A program made the translations under genes and the position numbers. A stretch of DNA of 64,000 nt from Streptomyces europaeiscabiei (GTDB taxonomy: Bacteria; Actinomycetota; Actinomycetes; Streptomycetales; Streptomycetaceae): positions 9,986,001 to 10,050,000 of the forward strand of contig NZ_CP107841.1 in the NCBI RefSeq assembly GCF_036346855.1, read 5' to 3'. The notes beneath the pieces are model-generated. The model saw only the letters and a program-made list of their open reading frames with translations, was not told the origin of the DNA and did no database searches. Below are positions 39,959-48,812 of the stretch, piece by piece (position 1 is the stretch's first letter; every line of letters begins with the position of its first letter).

Positions 39959-40777
39959 TCAGTGCTTCTGCGCCACGGCGCCCAACTGCGGTACGACCGT
40001 GGGCTCGTCGCCGGGACAGGGGCGCCACAGGGAGCACGGGACCAGGCCCGGTTCCAGGAGTGTCAGGCCGTCGAAATACTGGCTGACGTCCTTGACCTTG
40101 CGTGCCGTGACCGGCGGCTTGGCGTTGGCGTTCCAGAATTCCATCGCCTCCAGCTGGAGCTCGCCGCCGAGTTCGGGCTCGGTCGTGGGATGGGTCAGCA
40201 CCAGGAAGCTGCCGGGGGCGAGCGGCTCCAGGAGCCGACGTGTGATGGTCTGTGCTTCGGTGTCGTCGAGGACGAAGTTGAGAATGCCGAGCAGCATGAG
40301 GGCGACGGGCTCGGTGAAGTCGAGTGTCCGGCCGGCGATGCGCAGGATGGTGTCCGGGTCGTGCGCGTCGGCGTCGACGTAGACGGCGGCACCGTCCTCG
40401 GTGCTGGTCAGCCGGGTCCGGGCGTACGCGAGAACCACGGGGTCGTTGTCGACGTACACGATCCTCGACGCGGGTGCGACGCGCTGGGCTATCTCGTGGG
40501 TGTTCTCCAGGGCGGGCAGGCCGGTGCCGATGTCGAGGAACTGGCGTATCCCATGCTCCTCGGCCAGGTGGCGCACGGCGCGGGTGAGGAACTGCCGGTC
40601 GGCGGACGCGATGTCACGGATGACGGGAATCAGGCCGGCGACGTGATCACCGACCTGGCGGTCGACCTCGTAGTTGTCCGTGCCGCCCTGCCAGTAGTTC
40701 CAGACGCGGGCGTTGTGCGCCGTGTCGGTGTCGGGTCGCTTGAGCGGGGTGTCGTCGTCGGCCTGGATCTCGCTCAC
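39959..40777 (-). CDS. SAM-dependent methyltransferase, DUF574 (Methyltransf_19) type
   Basis: 272 residues from GTG 40777 behind AAGGAA. Typical family landmarks: NARVWNYWQGGTDNYEVDR, HLAEEHGIRQFLDIGTGLP (SAM motif I), VYVDNDPVVLAYARTRL, and LLGILNFVLDD. Streptomyces have many paralogues, often near XRE regulators; substrates are unknown. It is cytosolic and seems to be transcribed alone, converging on the permease. Confidence 0.88.
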   Translation of the reverse strand: MSEIQADDDTPLKRPDTDTAHNARVWNYWQGGTDNYEVDRQVGDHVAGLIPVIRDIASADRQFLTRAVRHLAEEHGIRQFLDIGTGLPALENTHEIAQRVAPASRIVYVDNDPVVLAYARTRLTSTEDGAAVYVDADAHDPDTILRIAGRTLDFTEPVALMLLGILNFVLDDTEAQTITRRLLEPLAPGSFLVLTHPTTEPELGGELQLEAMEFWNANAKPPVTARKVKDVSQYFDGLTLLEPGLVPCSLWRPCPGDEPTVVPQLGAVAQKH

Positions 40778-41072
40778 GTCTTCCTTTCCTCGCACGCCCA
40801 GGAATGCGATGGCTGCGGGCAGTTGAGGCCCGCCGCGGCGTGACGTGGCGTCATTGTGCCGCTCCCGTTCCCCTTGCGTCGCGGGGAAACGGCCGGTTCG
40901 GGTACGGACGGGCCTCACGCCACGGCTCGCCATGTCCATCGGCTCCTGACAGCTGCCAGAGCGGGCTCGGGAAGCCGGTGCCTGCCTGCGGGACCGACGG
41001 GCAGTCGTCGCCCGACCCGCCGCGCGTTCAGGACGAGTCACCCGCAGGCGGCGGCCGCGCCCGACGCCGAAC

Positions 41073-41381
41073 TCAGGATGCGGCGGCCGATTCGGCGACC
41101 TCGGCCACCTCGGCGACATGGCCGGTGCCGGCCGCTTCGTCCTGCGCCATGCGGAGGAAACGCCGGATCGCCTCGGTCGACATGTCGAGGGCCTCGGAGG
41201 CGGACTGCTCGTCACCGAACATCTGCACGGCTTCGGTGACAGCCACGGCCAGTTCGGCTTCTGCCTTGCGGACCTTCACCTCGGCCTTGTCCACGGTGTC
41301 TACGACCGCCAACTGGCGGCGCTGCTTCTCCTGAAGTCGCTGCTTGCGGGAAAGTGTCTTGTCAGAGTTCTGCACAGTCAT
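41073..41381 (-). CDS. Small coiled-coil protein of unknown function
   Basis: 102 residues from ATG 41381; an ATG four codons upstream is possible, and no ribosome site is seen for either. Residues ~10-60 are highly charged heptad-like helix (LSRKQRLQEKQRRQLAVVDTVDKAEVKVRKAEAELA). The segment SASEALDMSTEAIRRFLRMA resembles a small helix-turn-helix. The tail repeats AEVAEVAES. A nucleoid or regulatory role is possible but not shown. Confidence 0.6.
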   Translation of the reverse strand: MTVQNSDKTLSRKQRLQEKQRRQLAVVDTVDKAEVKVRKAEAELAVAVTEAVQMFGDEQSASEALDMSTEAIRRFLRMAQDEAAGTGHVAEVAEVAESAAAS

Positions 41382-41776
41382 GACCAAGATCATAATTGGT
41401 CGGGCGCGCAGCCATGAAATCGCCAACTCACCCGCCATGCCGCGATGTTCATGGCCCATCGGCTCCGTCGAGGCTCCGTCGCGGTGCCGCCGCCCTGCAG
41501 ACCGTCAGGCTTCGAGCGCTGCGCGAAAGGGACCCGCCCGGCCTTGATCGAGGTACCCGTGACGCTGCGCCACCCGACACCCCGGACCGTCGCGGGGAGG
41601 CGGCGGGTACCGTCACAGTGTCTCGGCCGCTCGGCATGTGAACATGCTTGTGAGGCCGGGTGGGCAGGGTGTCGGATCGGGCAGAGTTGGACAGTGCACG
41701 CGGTGAATGCACCGGTGAGAACCACGGTGAGTGCCCCCAGGGGTGGCACCGGTCGCAGGTTGCGAAAAGGGGGATG
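41382..41776. other. Intergenic stretch, divergent promoters
   Basis: About 395 bases between the coiled-coil gene and the sulfotransferase. No gene or strong repeat seen; both promoters must be here. Confidence 0.4.
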
Positions 41777-42799
41777 ATGCGTTCTCTGACCTTCGTCTTC
41801 GGTACGGGGCGCAGCGGCTCGACGGCGCTGTCACGCATTCTCAACGCCCACCCGGACGTGCTGAGCCTGAACGAGTACATGGCCTCGGTGGGCGACGCGG
41901 CCTTCCCCGAAGGGCAGGTGGGCGGCGAGGAGTTCTGGCAGGCGCTCTTCCGGCCCGCGCCGCACTTCGAGCAGATGATCCGCAGCGGGCTGCCGCTGCC
42001 GGAGTTCCTCCACACCCGCCGCCCCGGACGGTACTCGGCGCGCACCGAGGGCATTCCCGCGCTGTCCCTGATGGTGCTGCCCCACCTCACCGACGACCCG
42101 GACGGACTCCTCGACGCACTCGGCGCGGCGGTGGTCCGGTGGCCGGAGCGCACCGCGGCCGAGCACCACCGGTCCCTGTTCGGACTGCTCTGCGCCCGGT
42201 TCGGACGCACCGCCGTCGTGGAGCGCTCCGGCTACTCCACCGGCTGGGTACGGGTACTGCGGGAGGCCTTCCCGGACGCGAAGTTCGTGCACATGTTCCG
42301 CAACGGTCCGGACTGCGCCCTGTCCATGAGCCGTCATCCCGGCTACCGCATGATCTCTCTGCTCCGCGAGATCAAGACCCGCTCCGGTATCGACAGCTTC
42401 TCCGCCCTGACCCCCGAGCACGTCCGCGCGCTGCCCCCGGACCTGGCGCCCCTGCTCGACGAATGCTTCGACCCCGCGCTCGTACGCGACCGGCACATCC
42501 CTCTGCGGACCTTCGGTGCCCTGTGGTCCGAACTCGTCATCGAGGCAACGGAGTTCCTCACCCGGCTCCCTGCCGACCAGCGCACCACCCTCGCCTACGA
42601 GAACCTGCTGGACCAGCCGGCCCAAGAGCTGACCCGCCTGGCGGACTTTGTCGGCGTGGTTCCCCTGCCCCAGTGGTTGCACACCGCGTCCGCCCTGCTC
42701 GACCACAGTCGGCGCGGCTCCGCCCGAAGTCTGCCTGCCGCGGACCTCGCCGAACTGCGGGCCGACTGCGCCCCGGGCCATCGCGTCCTGGGGGTATAG
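41777..42799 (+). CDS. Sulfotransferase-family protein
   Basis: 340 residues; ATG 41777 follows AAAAGGGGG, with ATG 41774 as alternative. The PAPS-binding loop is FVFGTGRSGSTALSRILNAHPD at the N-terminus. A 3'-phosphate-binding segment, FPDAKFVHMFRNGPDCALSMSRHPGY, is in the middle, and the C-terminus has an RTTLAYENLLDQPAQELTRLADFVG stretch usual for the family. It would transfer sulfate to a small molecule, lipid or peptide; no biosynthetic neighbours reveal which. Confidence 0.82.
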   Translation: MRSLTFVFGTGRSGSTALSRILNAHPDVLSLNEYMASVGDAAFPEGQVGGEEFWQALFRPAPHFEQMIRSGLPLPEFLHTRRPGRYSARTEGIPALSLMVLPHLTDDPDGLLDALGAAVVRWPERTAAEHHRSLFGLLCARFGRTAVVERSGYSTGWVRVLREAFPDAKFVHMFRNGPDCALSMSRHPGYRMISLLREIKTRSGIDSFSALTPEHVRALPPDLAPLLDECFDPALVRDRHIPLRTFGALWSELVIEATEFLTRLPADQRTTLAYENLLDQPAQELTRLADFVGVVPLPQWLHTASALLDHSRRGSARSLPAADLAELRADCAPGHRVLGV

Positions 42800-43026
42800 C
42801 GTTCACCCGTAGTGGTTGCAATGAGCTGGCAGGGTTGTTGCGTTGTTGTCGATTCCATTGCAATGAAAACCTGCTCTCTAGCTGCAGCTATTCCATCCCT
42901 GTGCAATTTGTATGTTGTCACATCCGTGAAGGCAACGTAGCGTTTCCGTATCAGGAAACAGTGCGTCGGCGTCTCGTAGGTCGAGGTGCATGTTTCGCGG
43001 AATGCGTGTTCACGGGGGTCAATGTC
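42800..43026. promoter_or_regulatory. AT-rich spacer with TTGCAATG inverted repeat
   Basis: This spacer is clearly lower in GC than its surroundings. TTGCAATG (42816-42823) and CATTGCAA (42856-42863) form an inverted repeat with a 32-base spacer, and AGCTGCAGCT lies further on. It probably holds the promoter of the GtrA-like gene. Confidence 0.45.
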
Positions 43027-43551
43027 ATGGGGACAGTGCGGAGCCGGTGGCAGACGGCACCCGGCGCGCTCACCGCCTTCGCCCGCTTCGTGCTCTGCGG
43101 CGGCGGAGTGGGGCTCGCCTCCAGCTTCGCGGTGGCGGCCCTCGCCTCCTGGATTCCCTGGGTCCTGGCCAACGCCCTGATCACCGCGGCTTCCACCCTC
43201 CTCGCCACCGAGCTGCACGCCCGATTCACCTTCGGTGCGGGCGGGCGTGCGACCTGGCACCAGCGCGTGCAGTCGGCAGGGTCCGCGGCGGCCGCGTACG
43301 CCGTGACCTGCGTGGCGATGCTGGCCCTGCAGCAACTGGTGGCGGCACCCGGTGCGGTGCTCGAACAGGTCGTCTACCTGTCCGCCTCCGCGCTCGCCGG
43401 CGTCGCACGGTTCGCGGTGCTGCGCCTTGTCGTTTTCGCGCGGAACCGCTCGCAGGCCGCGGTCGCCGTCCGCGCCACCCGTCCCGTGCACCCGACCGTG
43501 GCCCGCGCCGCGGCACCCGCCGGCCCGGCTGTGCTCTGCCGAGCAGTCTGA
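43027..43551 (+). CDS. GtrA-like membrane protein
   Basis: 174 residues from ATG 43027 after GGGGG. Four hydrophobic segments (~20-40, 42-62, 85-105, 112-135) with FARFVLCGGGVGLASSF and LLATELHARFTF fit the small GtrA family, whose members help flip undecaprenyl-linked sugars across the membrane. The C-terminal ~35 residues are Ala/Pro-rich and cytosolic. No glycosyltransferase is adjacent. Confidence 0.7.
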   Translation: MGTVRSRWQTAPGALTAFARFVLCGGGVGLASSFAVAALASWIPWVLANALITAASTLLATELHARFTFGAGGRATWHQRVQSAGSAAAAYAVTCVAMLALQQLVAAPGAVLEQVVYLSASALAGVARFAVLRLVVFARNRSQAAVAVRATRPVHPTVARAAAPAGPAVLCRAV

Positions 43552-43560
43552 CCGGCCGGC

Positions 43561-43595
43561 CTGACCGAGCCGCCGCAGCGCGGCTCGGCCGTCAG
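43561..43595 (+). terminator. Hairpin after the GtrA-like gene
   Basis: CCGAGCCGC (43565-43573) pairs with GCGGCTCGG (43580-43588), extended by CTGAC/GTCAG outside with a two-base bulge. It begins nine bases after the stop. Confidence 0.75.
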
Positions 43596-43765
43596 GGGCG
43601 GGGCTGCCGCTAGCCCGTGAACGTCATGGCGTATCCGTGGGCGGGGTGCTGCGGAACCGGGCGGGACGGCACCGAGCGGGACGGAACCGAAGCGGCGGAG
43701 GGAACGTTCGGGTGGGCTGCCTCGTTGCCTTCGAGTCCGTTCTCGTCGTCTTCCTCGGGAGCATC

Positions 43766-44452
43766 GTGCCGAAGCCCACGCCCGCACCCTCCGCAGTCCT
43801 CCCCGTACTTCCGACACTGAGCGCGCAGGCCGAGCGACTGATCGAGCTGGGTGTGCACGAACTCGCCGGACTGCCCGCCGACGACCTTCGTACCTTCGCC
43901 GAGGCCGCCGAAGCGGCTGATGCACCCGAGTCCGGCGACGGCGCCCTGCTCACGGTTCACCCGGACCTTGTTCCTGCCTCCGCCCTCGCGCCGCTGCTCC
44001 GACGGGACGGCAAGCCGGGATTCGTCGTCACCGACATGCCCGACGTCGACCGCTTCGCCCCCTGCGCCATCGAGCTGCCTGACGCCCGCCTCTACCTCGT
44101 CACCGGCCTTGACCGCGGTGACCACATGGCCAACTGGAGCCCGGAGGAGGCGCTGCCCGTCCTCACCAAGGAGGACCGCACGCCGCTGCTGCTCACCGAG
44201 GGCATCCACTGGGTGCTCCAGCAGCCGGAGGTTCTTGAGCGCAACCGCTGCTTCATGACCATCGGCTCCCGACTGCGCAAGGAGAACGGCACGCTGGACG
44301 CCCGCACACCGGCGATCTGGATCAGCAACGGCACCGGGCGGGACGGCAGCGAGCGCCGCAACGCCCCCAAGATCGGCTGGTGCTGGTGGGGCAACCGGCA
44401 CACCTGGCTGGGCTTCGCCTCCGCGACGGGCCGTGGGATCCAGGACCTGTAA
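43766..44452 (+). CDS. DUF5701-type protein
   Basis: 228 residues from GTG 43766, five bases after GGGAG; a longer frame from 43637 is Arg/Gly-rich and unlikely. The pattern LIELGVHELAGLPADDLRTF, PLLLTEGIHWVLQQPEVLE and the ending APKIGWCWWGNRHTWLGFASA is that of DUF5701 proteins common in Streptomyces. Function unknown; soluble, cytosolic. Confidence 0.75.
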   Translation: MPKPTPAPSAVLPVLPTLSAQAERLIELGVHELAGLPADDLRTFAEAAEAADAPESGDGALLTVHPDLVPASALAPLLRRDGKPGFVVTDMPDVDRFAPCAIELPDARLYLVTGLDRGDHMANWSPEEALPVLTKEDRTPLLLTEGIHWVLQQPEVLERNRCFMTIGSRLRKENGTLDARTPAIWISNGTGRDGSERRNAPKIGWCWWGNRHTWLGFASATGRGIQDL

Positions 44453-44812
44453 GGAGCCGTGACCATGTGACGGGGTGGGGAAAGCGTCGCGTCACGCCTT
44501 GCTGTCGTTGCCGTTGCCTCGAGGACGGTGAGCGAGGAACGGGGTTCATCGGGGGGTTCTCCAGGGGCGAGGCCGTCAAGGGTGAGCGCTGTGTCGTCGG
44601 CCCGGACCACGGCCGACGACACAGCGGGGTAGCTGGGAAGGGCGGGTTCCGGTTCGGGGGGCGATGAGCTTGACGGTGTTGGGCCAGCCGTAACCGCCGT
44701 CACGCAGCTGCAGCGCAATGTGCAGCAGCCGGAAGCCCTCCAGCGCACGACGGCCGTACGAAGCGGCGACGGCCCGGAAGCCGTCGCCGCGTGTTCGATC
44801 TGGGGGAACGTG
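44453..44812. other. Intergenic stretch with a strong terminator
   Basis: 360 bases between two converging genes. Besides the 16-bp hairpin there is a minus-strand stretch near 44660-44790 (reading ALEGFRLLHIALQLRDGGYGW) that might be a gene relic, without start or family match. Confidence 0.4.
44587..44626. terminator. Bidirectional terminator, 16-bp perfect stem
   Basis: CGCTGTGTCGTCGGCC (44587-44602) pairs fully with GGCCGACGACACAGCG (44611-44626), eight-base loop, between the 3' ends of the DUF5701-type and EEP genes. Confidence 0.9.
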
Positions 44813-46159
44813 TCAGCGCTGTGTGTAGAGGAAGCCGAGCTTGTCGATCTCGTCACCGGCGCGCCCGTGGAACCCGGCGATCTGCCAGCCCGACGGCACG
44901 GTGCGCGTCACGCAGTCGGACGTGGTGGTTCCGCCGGACAGGCTCCTGCCGAGGTTGGTCGTGAACTTGGCGGAGAAGATCCGGGTGTGGCCGCTCTTCT
45001 GGCCCTGGCAGAGCTGGGCGGAGGTGACGTACTCCCCGCTGCCCAGGGACAGTGACGACAGCGTGCCGCCGGTGCCGCCGTGGTGGAGGACGGTGCCGTT
45101 GCCGAGCGTCAGGCCGACACCGTCGACACGGGAGCCGCTGCGCAGGGAGAGGGTGACAGGGCGCGCTCCCGCCGGTACGGCGTCGATGTCGGTGTAGTAG
45201 TCGCCGTGGGGCCCGCCGAACTGATCGCTGAGCCGGAAGTCCGGATCGCGCGACCAGGAGAAGCCGACCGCGACCGGGTCGTGGTCGGACAGCATGAGCC
45301 CGCCGTCGGTGAGGAACTTGGCGTGTTCGTTGTTGTAGGACGTGGCGTCGAGCGACACGAGTTTGCTGCCGCGGTACAGGACCTTGTCGACGATCTCGCA
45401 GGTGTTGGGCACCGTGGGGCCGGTCTGGTCACAGACCAGGGCGTCGCTGCCCTTGACCGGCGGGGTACCGCCGCGGATCAGCTGTACCCAGGGGTCGGTG
45501 AGGCCGTTGGCGGCGGCGAACTCGGCGATGGTGTCGCCGCTGCGGGTGTAGCGGGTGTTGGTGTCGCCCATGACCACGACGGCGTTGCCGGCCGAGTGGG
45601 TCTTGATGAAGGCCGTCAGCTGGCTGAGGTTGTCGGCGCGCGAGGCCAGGTCGCCGGCGTTGGTGCCGGCGTTGGTGTGCAAGTTGTAGAAGTCGGCATA
45701 CACCCCTTCGGCGAGGCGCACCCGCATGAAGGTGAACCCCTTGGGGGTCAGGCAGTCGCCGGAGTCGAACTGGCAGGAGTTCCAGCGCACCCGCTCGAAG
45801 TCGTCGATGTCGTAGGGCAGCGTGGACAGGGTGTTCAGCCCACTGCCGATGCCTGCGCCGCCGCTGGTGGGAGTGCGGTGGGCGTGCGTGGTGTCGCCGG
45901 CGTAGAGATGGGCGTGGTAGTTGAAGTCCTCCTCCACGTGCACGATGTCGTACGGTGCGATGCGCCGGCCGATCTCCGTGGTGCTGGACTCGCGGGGCGT
46001 GGACGCGCTGGAGAGGATCTCCGGCAGGCCCGCGACGTTGTAGGTGAGGGCGTTGAAGGACCCGGAGGCCGGGTCCGCGGCAACGGCGGGCGACGCGTTC
46101 GTGACGAACCCGCCGCAGGTGAGGGCCGCGGCCGCGAGGCAGGTGAGAAGACGGCGCAT
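44813..46159 (-). CDS. Secreted EEP-family phosphatase/nuclease with lectin-like C-terminus
   Basis: 448 residues. Signal peptide of about 27 residues ending AVA. Residues ~33-300 are an endonuclease/exonuclease/phosphatase domain: FNALTYNVAGLPE, VHVEEDFNYHAHL, NLHTNAG, VVMGDTNTRY and LSDHDPVAVGF give the metal and catalytic residues. The last ~145 residues (DQFGGPHGDYYTDID, GWQIAGFHGRAGDEIDKLGFLYT) resemble a jacalin-type lectin fold. Secreted EEP enzymes include sphingomyelinases and DNases; the lectin tail suggests action at a glycan- or membrane-rich surface. Confidence 0.85.
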   Translation of the reverse strand: MRRLLTCLAAAALTCGGFVTNASPAVAADPASGSFNALTYNVAGLPEILSSASTPRESSTTEIGRRIAPYDIVHVEEDFNYHAHLYAGDTTHAHRTPTSGGAGIGSGLNTLSTLPYDIDDFERVRWNSCQFDSGDCLTPKGFTFMRVRLAEGVYADFYNLHTNAGTNAGDLASRADNLSQLTAFIKTHSAGNAVVVMGDTNTRYTRSGDTIAEFAAANGLTDPWVQLIRGGTPPVKGSDALVCDQTGPTVPNTCEIVDKVLYRGSKLVSLDATSYNNEHAKFLTDGGLMLSDHDPVAVGFSWSRDPDFRLSDQFGGPHGDYYTDIDAVPAGARPVTLSLRSGSRVDGVGLTLGNGTVLHHGGTGGTLSSLSLGSGEYVTSAQLCQGQKSGHTRIFSAKFTTNLGRSLSGGTTTSDCVTRTVPSGWQIAGFHGRAGDEIDKLGFLYTQR

Positions 46160-46582
46160 GAAGCGGTACTCCTGTGAAGTGGAGAGGGGCAGCGGGAACT
46201 TACCGCTGGTAACTCACTTCTGTCGCCGGTTGGGTCGGAGGAGATCGAAACTTGACCGCGTGGTCCAGGCCAGGGGCCTGGAGCCGGGTCGGGGCGCGAG
46301 AGGGCGCCCGTCGTGGCATCGCCCGCCTCGTCCTCCGAGAATTGCGTCCGGACGGTCGCGAGGTTGGTGACACTTCGACTCGGGTCGGGGCTGCTGGTGG
46401 AATTCATGAGCTGCGGAACGGGGAGTGAGTGGGAGGCACTCACTCGTCCGAAGTGTCGTGCCGCATCTGTCGATCTGCCAGAACACGGATCGTCCCAAGC
46501 GCGTAGGAGCGGCGGCCGAATGGCTTGGGGGCCTTCGGCGGTAGCTGCCCTTCTACGTTGGTTGCGGTGCTGTTGCGGGACG
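46160..46582. other. Intergenic stretch with an 8-bp hairpin
   Basis: About 420 bases upstream of the EEP gene and beyond the tnpB 3' end. GAGTGAGT (46423-46430) pairs with ACTCACTC (46438-46445). No gene seen. The transposon boundary on this side should fall within its last hundred bases. Confidence 0.4.
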
Positions 46583-46625
46583 CCCGGGGATCGCTCCCCG
46601 GGGGTGGCACCGGCGTCAGCCGGTG
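46583..46625 (-). ncRNA. Two tandem hairpins at the tnpB 3' end, possible reRNA (omega RNA)
   Basis: CCCGGGGA/TCCCCGGG (46583-46602, four-base loop) and CACCGGC/GCCGGTG (46608-46625, four-base loop spanning the stop). IS200/IS605 elements encode the guide RNA of TnpB from the 3' end of tnpB into the element end, with such stem-loops. The guide itself would lie to the left of 46583. RNA production is inferred. Confidence 0.4.
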
Positions 46626-48451
46626 TCTTCTCGTTTCAATGCCCCTTGCCCGGGAGCCTTGCGGGCTCCGGGACGTCCAGGGGCTCGGCGAGCGTTTTGG
46701 GTCTCCCCCCTATCGGAGGCGACCGTCTTGAGCTTCCTTTGCGCCGCGTCGACGATGTTCGCGGTGCTGTTCACGTGTCGCTGTACGACCGCCCCGCACG
46801 AGGGGCAGTGGAACTTGCTGCACGACGGGTCGGAGCTTGGGTTTCGCTCCTTGCACCTCGCGCAGCAGGCGGTGACGGGCTCACCCTGGTTGAGGACGAC
46901 GAGTTGCGAGCCGTACCAGGCGGTCTTGTATGCGAGCTTCTTGCGCAGGCTGCCCGGGCCGGCGTCCAGGAGATGCTGGTTGAGGCGGGCCTTGGCCGTA
47001 ACGTTTTTGCGGGGCTTGCCGCGGGTGCCCTCGGTCGAGCTGGTGAGAGCGGTGATGTCCAGGTCCTCGATCGCCACGTGCGTGAAACCGGTGGCCAGCT
47101 TCTTGGACAGGCCGTGCAGGAACGAGGCGCGTCGCACCGTGACCTGCTGGTGGGCGCGGGAGACCCGGGCGGTGGCTTTCCTCCACCGCCCCGACCCCTG
47201 TCGGCAACGGGACATCGCGCGCTGGGCCTTCGACAGCGTGGCCAGACTGTCGGCGAGAAGACGGGGGTGGTGTACGACGGCGGTGGCGGGCTCGGCCGGG
47301 TCGAGGGGGCTGGACAGGGCGGCCAGGTGGTGGGAGCCGAGGTCGACGCCGACGAGGCCGCCGGCACGCTGGCGGGCGGTGGGCCGGCCGATCTCCTCGA
47401 CGCGTCCGCCGTTCTCGGAGGCCTTCTCGGCCAGGATGCGGCTCAGGTACGGGGTGCGGGTGCCGTCGTCGTGGACGTGCTCCCACAGCACGGGCACGTC
47501 CTGCTGCACCTTGGCCAGCACGGAGGCGTACCAGCGGTGGCCGCCGCGGCTGACGGTCACGGACTGGATGACAGCCTGCCCGCGGCCGACGAGCCGCGCG
47601 AGGCGCTTGCCGGAGTCGTGGATGCGGATGCTGCCCAGGCCTGGCATCACCAGGCGCCGGTAGCCCTCCAGGCGGATGATCGGCCTCATCACGTCGTGGA
47701 AGAGGGAAAACGACTCTGCGTGGCCTTTCTTCTTGAATCGGGGGTATCCGTGGCGCTGGCCGGCACGGCGGCCGGAGAGCGAGTCCTGCCAGTGATTCCA
47801 GGCGACCTGGGCGCGGTCGAAGCCGGAGGTGAAGCAGTAGACGTTGACCTCGCTCCACCACGGGCTGCCGCCCTCCTCCTTGGGCAGATCACGTTCCATC
47901 CGCCACAGGTTGCTGGTGTCGGTCGCGGTCGGCGTGCGGAAACCGGCGCTGAACGCCTGGGCCTTGAGTGCGTTCACCGTGGCACGGCCTTCGGCCAGGA
48001 GTTGGCGTTCACGGGTGGTACCGGCGGCGTCCGCGCGGGCGGTGGCCAGCCGAAGGACGAGGGCCTCCTGCCCGGCCGGGGACTGCATCGCGGCCGGCGG
48101 AGGCTTGCCGACGACGGTGAGTGTGAGGCTCTTGCGGTGGTGGTCCCACACCCTGATGCGGTCGGTGAGCTCGGCACCGTCCGCCTTGATCCGCTCCTTG
48201 GCCTCGGCTTCGGTCAGCCCCGCCTCGAGGTAGGCGGTCCGGCGGTCGGCCCATGCCTGGTGGGCTCGGGTCTTCTTGGCCACGGCGTAGTTGTAGGCCC
48301 ACCGGCAAGCGCCGGAATAGCGGGACAGGGCGGCGCGCTCGGGATCGGAGGGGTCCAGGGTGAACCGGTACGCCCGCAGTACCTCTGCCACGGGCATCGT
48401 CACGGCCGCGGAGCCGTGCCCCGGCCCTGCGGGGTTGGATTTCGCCGCCAC
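46616..48451 (-). CDS. tnpB: TnpB-family protein (IS200/IS605 OrfB) with altered RuvC site
   Basis: 611 residues from GTG 48451, nine bases after GGAGGT; ATG 48397 is an alternative. OrfB pattern: YRFTLDPSD near the N-terminus, then a RuvC fold with Asp370 (VGVDLGSHHLAAL) and Glu462 (VAIEDLDITAL), and a zinc ribbon with CxxC at 530-533 and 549-552. The third RuvC position, normally Asp in a DxN motif, is His559 (RHVNSTANI). TnpB proteins are RNA-guided DNA nucleases; this one may be impaired or repurposed. No tnpA is nearby. It is longer than the usual ~400 residues. Confidence 0.85.
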   Translation of the reverse strand: MAAKSNPAGPGHGSAAVTMPVAEVLRAYRFTLDPSDPERAALSRYSGACRWAYNYAVAKKTRAHQAWADRRTAYLEAGLTEAEAKERIKADGAELTDRIRVWDHHRKSLTLTVVGKPPPAAMQSPAGQEALVLRLATARADAAGTTRERQLLAEGRATVNALKAQAFSAGFRTPTATDTSNLWRMERDLPKEEGGSPWWSEVNVYCFTSGFDRAQVAWNHWQDSLSGRRAGQRHGYPRFKKKGHAESFSLFHDVMRPIIRLEGYRRLVMPGLGSIRIHDSGKRLARLVGRGQAVIQSVTVSRGGHRWYASVLAKVQQDVPVLWEHVHDDGTRTPYLSRILAEKASENGGRVEEIGRPTARQRAGGLVGVDLGSHHLAALSSPLDPAEPATAVVHHPRLLADSLATLSKAQRAMSRCRQGSGRWRKATARVSRAHQQVTVRRASFLHGLSKKLATGFTHVAIEDLDITALTSSTEGTRGKPRKNVTAKARLNQHLLDAGPGSLRKKLAYKTAWYGSQLVVLNQGEPVTACCARCKERNPSSDPSCSKFHCPSCGAVVQRHVNSTANIVDAAQRKLKTVASDRGETQNARRAPGRPGARKAPGQGALKREDTG

Positions 48452-48812
48452 GCGTGGTGTACCTCCGGTTCCAAGTCGCTGTGCTGGACCGCAGGTTGCC
48501 ATGAGGCAAAGGTCGCTGGTCACGCGCCATACCGTCATGTTCGGCGGGTAGCCGAAAAGGACTCTTACACTGGCATTTGCCTCAGCTTGAGCAGGATAGG
48601 AGCTTTCGCTGGCACGTGAAGCAAGCACGCGTGCCTGTTTTGGGTCGCTCCGGTAGATCGCCTGGTGGTTCCTGTGGTGAGGCAAGTGGTGAAGTCACAG
48701 TCCGCTTTGGCTCCCAACGGAACGCGACGGCATGGCACATGATCAACGATGGCTGCTCCATGGCAATCTGCGGTCCAGCACGATGACTTGGAGCCGGAGG
48801 TAGACCGCCATA
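48452..48812. promoter_or_regulatory. Divergent leaders forming a long imperfect inverted repeat
   Basis: The DNA upstream of tnpB (48452 to about 48595) and that upstream of the XRE gene (about 48683 to 48812) are homologous in opposite orientation. Over the ~82 bases nearest the genes I count roughly 80 percent identity, mostly transitions. Shared blocks include GGTCCAGCAC, GACTTGGA, CCGGAGGTA and TGAGGCAA. Both genes thus have the same type of promoter and ribosome site. Confidence 0.85.

Noticed and set aside
39670..40086. GTG-initiated frame after the fused permease as the missing ATPase
   Set aside because: No Walker, Q-loop or signature motif, and it runs into the methyltransferase gene on the other strand.
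44660..44790. Minus-strand stretch reading ALEGFRLLHIALQLRDGGYGW as a gene
   Set aside because: No start codon with a ribosome site and no family recognised; at most a relic.
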